39,252 nt of DNA from Tetrahymena elliotti 4EA (taxonomy: Eukaryota; Ciliophora; Oligohymenophorea; Hymenostomatida; Tetrahymenidae): assembly GCA_000231825.2 (NCBI GenBank), contig JH720295.1, positions 2,322,005 through 2,361,256 of the forward strand. The letters run 5' to 3'. The translations under genes and the position numbers were made by a program. Shown piece by piece: positions 33,684 to 39,252 of this stretch (positions within the stretch are counted from its first letter, which is position 1; the number at the start of each line of letters is the position of its first letter). The notes under the pieces were generated by a model that was not told where the DNA came from, searched no databases, and saw nothing but the letters and a program-made list of their open reading frames with translations.

Positions 33684-36440
33684 ATGACTGACACTAAGAA
33701 TACATCAGTATTAACCACTTCAACTGGTTCTCCCGTTGATGACAACCAAAATTCCGTCACTGCAGGTGAATACGGTCCCGTCTTATTATAAGACTTCCAT
33801 CTTATTGATAAGTTGGCTCACTTCGACAGAGAAAGAATCCCCGAAAGAGTCGTCCACGCCAAGGGTGCTGGTGCTTGGGGTTATTTCGAAGTTACCCATG
33901 ACGTCACCAAGTTCTGCAAGGCTAAGGTTTTCGAAACTGTTGGTAAGAGAACTCCCGTCTTCACCAGATTCTCTACCGTCGGTGGTGAAAAGGGTTCTGC
34001 TGATACTGAACGTGATCCTCGTGGTTTCGCAGTCAAGTTCTACACTGAAGAAGGCAATTGGGATATGGTAAAAGATTTAAAAATAATATTCAATTTATCC
34101 AAAAGAAATGTATTGAAGTGAGTGTTTACTTTGTTTGAAAACAGTAGCATGAATTATCCTCTTAGCTGAAGTGAATTAAAGCAAAAGAATTTCTTTAAGT
34201 GTTTTAACAAGGAAATTGCAGAAAATATTATTTATTGCATTTGCTGAATCTAAATATGATTTAAAAAAAGCTTGCAAGCAAGAATGTCTTCTTGAAAGCT
34301 TGAAGATATTAGAAATGATTGCTAGGGATAAATAAATAAGAATCTGAGCAAGAGATGAATTTCTATGTTTAAGCAAAGTAGATTTTAAGGACTCACTTCA
34401 ATACAATCTTACTAAAATAGCTAATTTATATGTTAAATACTTACTAACTACTTCAATTTTAAATAGGTTGGTAACAACACTCCCGTCTTCTTCATTAGAG
34501 ACCCCATCAAATTCCCTGACTTCATTCACACCTAAAAGAGAAACCCCCAAACCAACCTCAAGTGTGCTAACATGTTCTGGGACTTCCTTTCCTCAGTTCC
34601 CGAATCTGCTCACTAGGTAATAAATATGATTTGTTGTTTTACTCTGTTTTTGTTTTTGATGAGTGAGTGAGTGAATAAGAGATAAATGAATAAAGTGAAA
34701 TGAATGAATAAATGAGTTGATTTAAAAAAATACTTAGTTAGAAATTAAATTAAAAGAAGTGTAATAGGGACATTGATTGATAAATTAAATTGAAATAATA
34801 CGATTATTTGATAGAAATAAATATTGATAATATTATTAATATTCTTCTTTTTCATTTGGAAATATTCTTTTTTCCATTCAATCATTCCATTAATTTAACA
34901 ATTTTTAAATTCAGTCCTTATTTTACGCAATTGTCATTCAGCCTACTTATTTTATAAAATTTAATTTTCCTTCAAATTTAAGTTTGTTTCTTGAATTTTC
35001 TATCTAAGATATTGATTGACTATCACCACCATTAACTAACCTAAATAGCATGCATACAATACTTACTTTAAAATATTTAAATTCTTCTCTCAATTTAGCC
35101 ATAAATGTAAACAAAAAAATAAAGAAAAGAAAATTTTTATATTTTAAGTAAATATTTAATGAAATTCTCTCTAATTCTAAGTAGAAATATTCCAAAAATT
35201 AAATTAAAAATTTTAATTAATTTGTAAGAAAGAAGTGTAAAATAAGACAAATCTCCTTATTCAAATTACTCATTTAAACTTATTTTTAAAGTTAATTTTC
35301 CTTGCTTGCTTGTCCATTTAATTATTATTTTATCTGATTTTTTACAAATTGACTTACTAAATATTTTTTTAAATCTATCTTTTAGGTTACCATTTTGTTC
35401 TCTGACAGAGGTACTCCCGATGGTTACAGAAGAATGAATGGTTACTCTTCCCACACCTTCAAGTGGGTCAATGAACAAGGAGAAGCCTTCTGGGTTAAGC
35501 TCCATTTCAAGACTGATTCTGGTATCAAGAACTTCACTGCTGGTGAAGCTGATGCCCTCAAGTCCACCAACCCCGACTACGCCACTGAAGATCTCTTCAA
35601 GCACATCGCTCAAGGTAAATTAACATAATATTTATCCTTTCTTTATTTAATTATTTATTTTAATTGTTTAGGTGGTAGCGCTTCTTGGACCTTGAATGTC
35701 TAAGTTATGCCCATCAACGACGGTTACAAGTACAGATGGAACATTTTCGATGTTACCAAGGTTTGGCCCCATGCTGACTATCCTTTGATCCCCGTTGGTA
35801 AACTCGTCTTAAACAGAAACCCCGAAAACTACTTCGCTGAAACTGAATAATCTGCTTTCTCTCCTTCCCACTTAGTCCCTGGTATGGAACCCTCTTTGGA
35901 CAAGATGCTCTAAGGTCGTCTCTTCTCTTATCCTGATACCCACAGACACAGACTCGGTGCTAACTACGATTAAATCCCCGTTAACTGCCCCTACAGAGCT
36001 AGAGTCTCCAATAACCAACGTGACGGTCCCATGTGCGTCAACGGTAACTAAGGATCTAGAGTTAACTACGAACCCACTTCTTTCCACGGTTACAAGGTTA
36101 GACCCGAAACCAAGCTCTCTACCCAAAGAGTTACCGGTTTAGTTGGTAATATTTACATTTATTTTCTTTCAAGATAATCTTATCAAAATTTAATATTCAT
36201 AAAGGTCGTTTCAAACCTGCTCACCCCAATGACGACTTCTCTCAACCTGGTGCTTTGTTCCGTAAGGTTATGTCTGATAAGGACAAAAATAACACCATCA
36301 GCAATATTGTTGGCCACATTAAGGGTGCTAACAGAGACATCCAAGAAAGATAAGTTAGAATCTTCTATAAGTGTGATGCTGAATACGGTGCCAAGATTGC
36401 TACCGCTCTCGGTTTCCCTGCTAACAGATCTAACCTCTGA
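33684..36440 (+). CDS. Catalase, five exons, probably peroxisomal
   Basis: Haem catalase converts hydrogen peroxide to water and oxygen. Exons 33684-34067, 34467-34616, 35386-35614, 35672-36145 and 36205-36440 join in perfect phase to 490 residues, a normal small-subunit length. The distal His58 is in [13 protein letters not shown], catalytic Asn131 is in [13 protein letters not shown], and the proximal haem ligand Tyr341 is in [14 protein letters not shown]. Other family blocks such as [19 protein letters not shown] and IPVNCPYRA are intact. The C-terminus is RSNL; SNL resembles a peroxisomal PTS1 tripeptide like the non-canonical ends of other eukaryotic catalases. Codon use is strikingly biased toward TTC, GTC, AAG and ACC, much more GC-rich than neighbouring genes, which points to high expression. 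Introns 1 and 2 are 399 and 769 nt, introns 3 and 4 only 57 and 59 nt. Confidence 0.97.
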
Positions 36441-37002
36441 TTACTTTATAAATATTAAAATCAAATAAATTCATTCATTATTAACAAGTACTTCATAATT
36501 TTCTATGTGGGTAGTTAGTTAGTCAGTTTTTTATAAAAAAATATCCTCTAAAAATACTCTAATTTCATTATTTATATTAACTTAAAGAGTAATCAACTTT
36601 TCTTTCTTATTACTCTAAATCTAAAAAAAAAATCAAATTTATATCTCTAAACACTTTTAATATTTGTTGGTTTTAAGAATATCTTGAATTATCATACTAA
36701 TTTAATTTATTTTTAACTAAATAAACAAGTAAAGCCAATCTTTATTTTTTTAAATTTTTAGCTAGAATAAAAATGCAATTTATGAGTAAAATTAATCATC
36801 CTATTTAATTTATTCAAAATTAAAATACATAGTTTTACTATTTTGTATAAACTAACATATAGAATTCAATTAGATACATTTAGAATATTTTAATTGTGCA
36901 ATTTTGCTTTTATCAAATTGTTTATTTTAATAAAATAATATTCATACAACCTGTTTTTAACTTAAATAACAAACAAATAAAGCTTACTCACATATATGTA
37001 AA
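36441..37002. other. Spacer between catalase and the subtelomeric LRR gene
   Basis: AT-rich 3' flank of catalase. A GTTAGTTAGTCAG run lies near 36511. No gene, RNA or clear poly(A) signal could be picked out. Confidence 0.5.
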
Positions 37003-38949
37003 ATGAAATTATTAAGAAATTTTACTATTTTCAATACAGAATAAGAATGGCATTTTCTGTAAATTTTCTAAAAAAAGAACATAAGATTAAATAAGATGAA
37101 TGTCAATTTTATGAAAAATAAAGAAATTGTGAAAATTTTGAGGAATGAAAAAATTTTATTGAATAATTTTTTTCAATAAAAAGTAGAAAAGAGTTAGATA
37201 CTTCAAATAAAAAAAAGAATCTGAAATAAAGGAACGGGTGTTGATAAGCATGGGTTAAATTTTGAATAAACCTAAAGTACTTTTATTGAAATTAATTTTA
37301 ATTAATAAAATGTTTAAAAATAAAATAAAAGACAGAGTATTACAGTGAAATTGTTAATCAGTAAATTTACTTGGTGATTTTTATGCAATATAATTTTTAT
37401 TGTCTGAAAGGCTTTATAAATTAGATCATACATAAATGTCTTTTCCCTCAAACATCTTGGCTAAATAACTAGAATAAAAGTACAATGTTTCTTCAACAGA
37501 ATTCTGGGGCATTGAAGGAGTTGAAGGAATAAGTAAGGCATTGAAAAAATGTACAAATTTGAAAACTCTAAAATTATAATTTCCTGAGTAAAATTTAATT
37601 ATTTTTTTAGGTAATGAATAAACCTTTTTAAAGTTGCCACTAAATAGGTTTAAAAGGAGCTTACATAATTAGCTAAGCACTGAGTTGTTTGATAAATATC
37701 GAATAATTATAAATACATATTTAATTGTAAATTTTTCAAATTTAAAATAAAATAAATGAAATCTTCTTTATTACCACTTTAGTGCAAATACAATTTCTGA
37801 TGAAGGGATAAAACATCTTATGTAATCCATTCTTTAAATGTAGAAAATAAACTCGTTAGATTTAAAAATTGAAGGGTAATTTTTTTTAATTAAAATATAT
37901 TTATTTATGTTTAAATATTTTTTATTAGGTAAAATGAGATTACAGATGTAGGATTAAATAATATATTTACAGTTTTAAACCAGATGATAAATATTAAAAT
38001 TCTTTAACTTTACATAGAAAATTAGTAAAATTTCATAGAAGTTGTTATTTTTTTTAATATTTTTTTTTGAAGACCAGATCTAATCACTAAAGAAGGCTTG
38101 AAATTTCTTTTTCAAAGCTTATCTAACCTCAGGTACCTAGAAAAACTAGGGATCCAATTTAATCAGTAAATTATTAATTATATTCACAACCTAATTGAAA
38201 TATTTTTAAAGAGATTTAGGAGGTATTAAATTTAATGAAATTTAATCAAATCATGATGAAAAATCTTTGAAAAAGCTTACCATACTAGATCTTAACTTGA
38301 ATGCTAAGTAAAACTCCTTTCAAATATTTTCAATATATAAATTAATGTTTGTATTTTATTTAGTTTAAAAAATAATTGTTTTTTAATTCTAATGAATGAT
38401 TGTACTACGATTAAAACTTTATCAATTAATTTGTAAACAAAAAAAAATATTTCATAAAATAGGTAATTTTTTTTATTTTATTTTAAATTGATTTGATTTT
38501 TCAAAAATATTAAGTGTGACTTGGCTACATTTAGATTCAGCACTTAGATTTTAATAATTAACATTACCATTTGCCAGTGTTTTAGAATAGCTATTGCTAA
38601 ATTTCTCAGAGTGATTTTCATTATTTTTTTAATGTTTTTTCTAAAGTTTTTTTAGTTATTCAAAAGTTTCAATATAATTTATTGAAGAGATAGTTAAAAA
38701 TATTTGTCAATTCTAATAATTAAAAAACTTTGAGCTTTAATTCAGAATCATTCTTATGCAATAAAGATATAATTTTCTCCAAGGTATTTAGAATCTAAAA
38801 CATCTGAGAAATTTAAAAGTTTTCAACTGGTCAGAGTAATAAAATGTTTTATTCATTTTAATAATATTTTTTTTTACATTAGGAAAAACTCCCATTAATA
38901 CTCTGAAGTGTTTAAGGCTAGAAATCTTGTCAATTATAAAATAAATTGA
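37003..38949 (+). CDS. Subtelomeric LRR protein gene
   Basis: The ATG at 37003 opens a basic first exon (MKLLRNFTIFNTEQEWHF..., rich in Lys and Asn). LRR exons follow near 37210-37300, 37502-37588, 37632-37729, 37782-37875, 37931-38021, 38072-38166, 38211-38309, 38364-38433 and 38779-38837. Examples are GVEGISKALKKCTNLKTLKL and SDEGIKHLMQSILQMQKINS. The last exon (from 38885) ends at TGA 38947-38949. Exon length, GTAA donors and the phase-2 pattern match the other LRR genes here, but the repeats are more diverged and those at 38364 and about 38500 are incomplete. Exact junctions in the first third and between 38440 and 38780 were not resolved. Its place within 250 bases of the chromosome end is notable. 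Confidence 0.5.
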
Positions 38950-39196
38950 TTAATTAACTTAAGCTGTTTTTTAGATCAGCATTTTATTAATAAATATTGC
39001 AATTTGTTCATCTCTTATTATCATTTCTAAATAAAAATATTTTTTATACATTAATGATAATAATTTTTTTTTACTGTGAAGAAAAAATATCCTTATTAAT
39101 TTATTAATTTTTGATAAATCATCAAATGATAATTAGTGATTAATTACTTAAAGCAAAAAAATGTTAAAAGTAAATAAAATAATAGAAATAAGAATA
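38950..39196. other. Subtelomeric spacer
   Basis: Only 247 AT-rich bases separate the last stop codon from the first telomere repeat. No repeat family or gene was seen in it. Confidence 0.6.
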
Positions 39197-39252
39197 GGGG
39201 TTGGGGTTGGGGTTGGGGTTGGGGTTGGGGTTGGGGTTGGGGTTGGGGTTGG
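39197..39252 (+). repeat. Macronuclear telomere, (GGGGTT)9 GG
   Basis: Nine perfect GGGGTT units plus GG run to the window end without variation. This is the Tetrahymena-type G-strand written 5'->3' toward the chromosome end. It marks the true right end of the molecule and, with Gln use of TAA/TAG, fixes the organism as a hymenostome-like ciliate. Confidence 0.98.

Noticed and set aside
33736..34071. Plus-strand open frame of 111 codons in another frame
   Set aside because: It overlaps the first catalase exon out of frame and has no independent support.
34176..34376. Minus-strand open frame of 66 codons
   Set aside because: It lies inside catalase intron 1 and shows no coding character.
35266..35613. 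Minus-strand open frame of 115 codons
   Set aside because: It is the antisense shadow of the third catalase exon; the codon bias of the sense strand creates it.
35872..36126. Minus-strand open frame of 84 codons
   Set aside because: It is antisense to the fourth catalase exon.

Overview
The window is the right-hand end of a ciliate macronuclear chromosome, most probably Tetrahymena or a close hymenostome relative. Three things show this. The last 56 bases are pure GGGGTT telomere repeats. The DNA is very AT-rich. Every convincing gene reads TAA and TAG as glutamine and ends only at TGA. Introns are common, AT-rich and bounded by GT..AG. Because only TGA stops translation, long open frames arise by chance on both strands, so genes were called here from protein-family motifs, splice phase and the absence of in-frame TGA. 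A run of 100 N at 22811-22910 marks an assembly gap.

Layout. 1-2685 (-): a divergent protein kinase that runs off the left edge. 2985-4440 (-): an unidentified membrane protein with no visible start. 4383-7983 (+): a leucine-rich-repeat (LRR) gene with about 17 repeat exons. 7984-9409: tandem noncoding repeats. 9410-11950 (+): an ERGIC3/Erv46-like ER-Golgi cargo receptor carrying a large glutamine-rich insertion. 12050-12274 (+): a possible small membrane protein. 12702-12973 (+): two nearly identical tRNA-Arg(CCU) genes. 13243-14192 (+): a peptide-deformylase-like protein that has lost catalytic residues. 14193-15043: a degenerate repeat field. 15044-18241 (-): a GPI ethanolamine phosphate transferase of the PIG-O/Gpi13 type. 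19755-20477 (-): a small secreted coiled-coil protein.

20672-26190 (-): a decayed LRR gene that contains the assembly gap and a possible transposase relic. 27071-29266 (+): a second plus-strand LRR gene, divergent from the decayed one. 30021-30609 (+): a FAM136A-like protein with four CX3C motifs, probably of the mitochondrial intermembrane space. 31218-31777 (+): a possible 98-residue protein. 33684-36440 (+): a complete five-exon catalase with all active-site motifs and a peroxisome-type C-terminus. 37003-38949 (+): a subtelomeric LRR gene ending 247 bases before the telomere.

How it fits together. Single-copy housekeeping genes (cargo receptor, GPI-anchor synthesis, catalase, FAM136A, tRNAs) are interspersed with four members of one fast-evolving LRR family. 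In that family each repeat of about 30 residues is one exon of about 90 bp, usually followed by a phase-2 intron, so repeats can be gained or lost as exon-intron units. Several copies show frameshifts or lost splice sites. The most unusual single genes are the deformylase-like protein without its HExxH glutamate and the cargo receptor with an insertion of roughly 370 residues.
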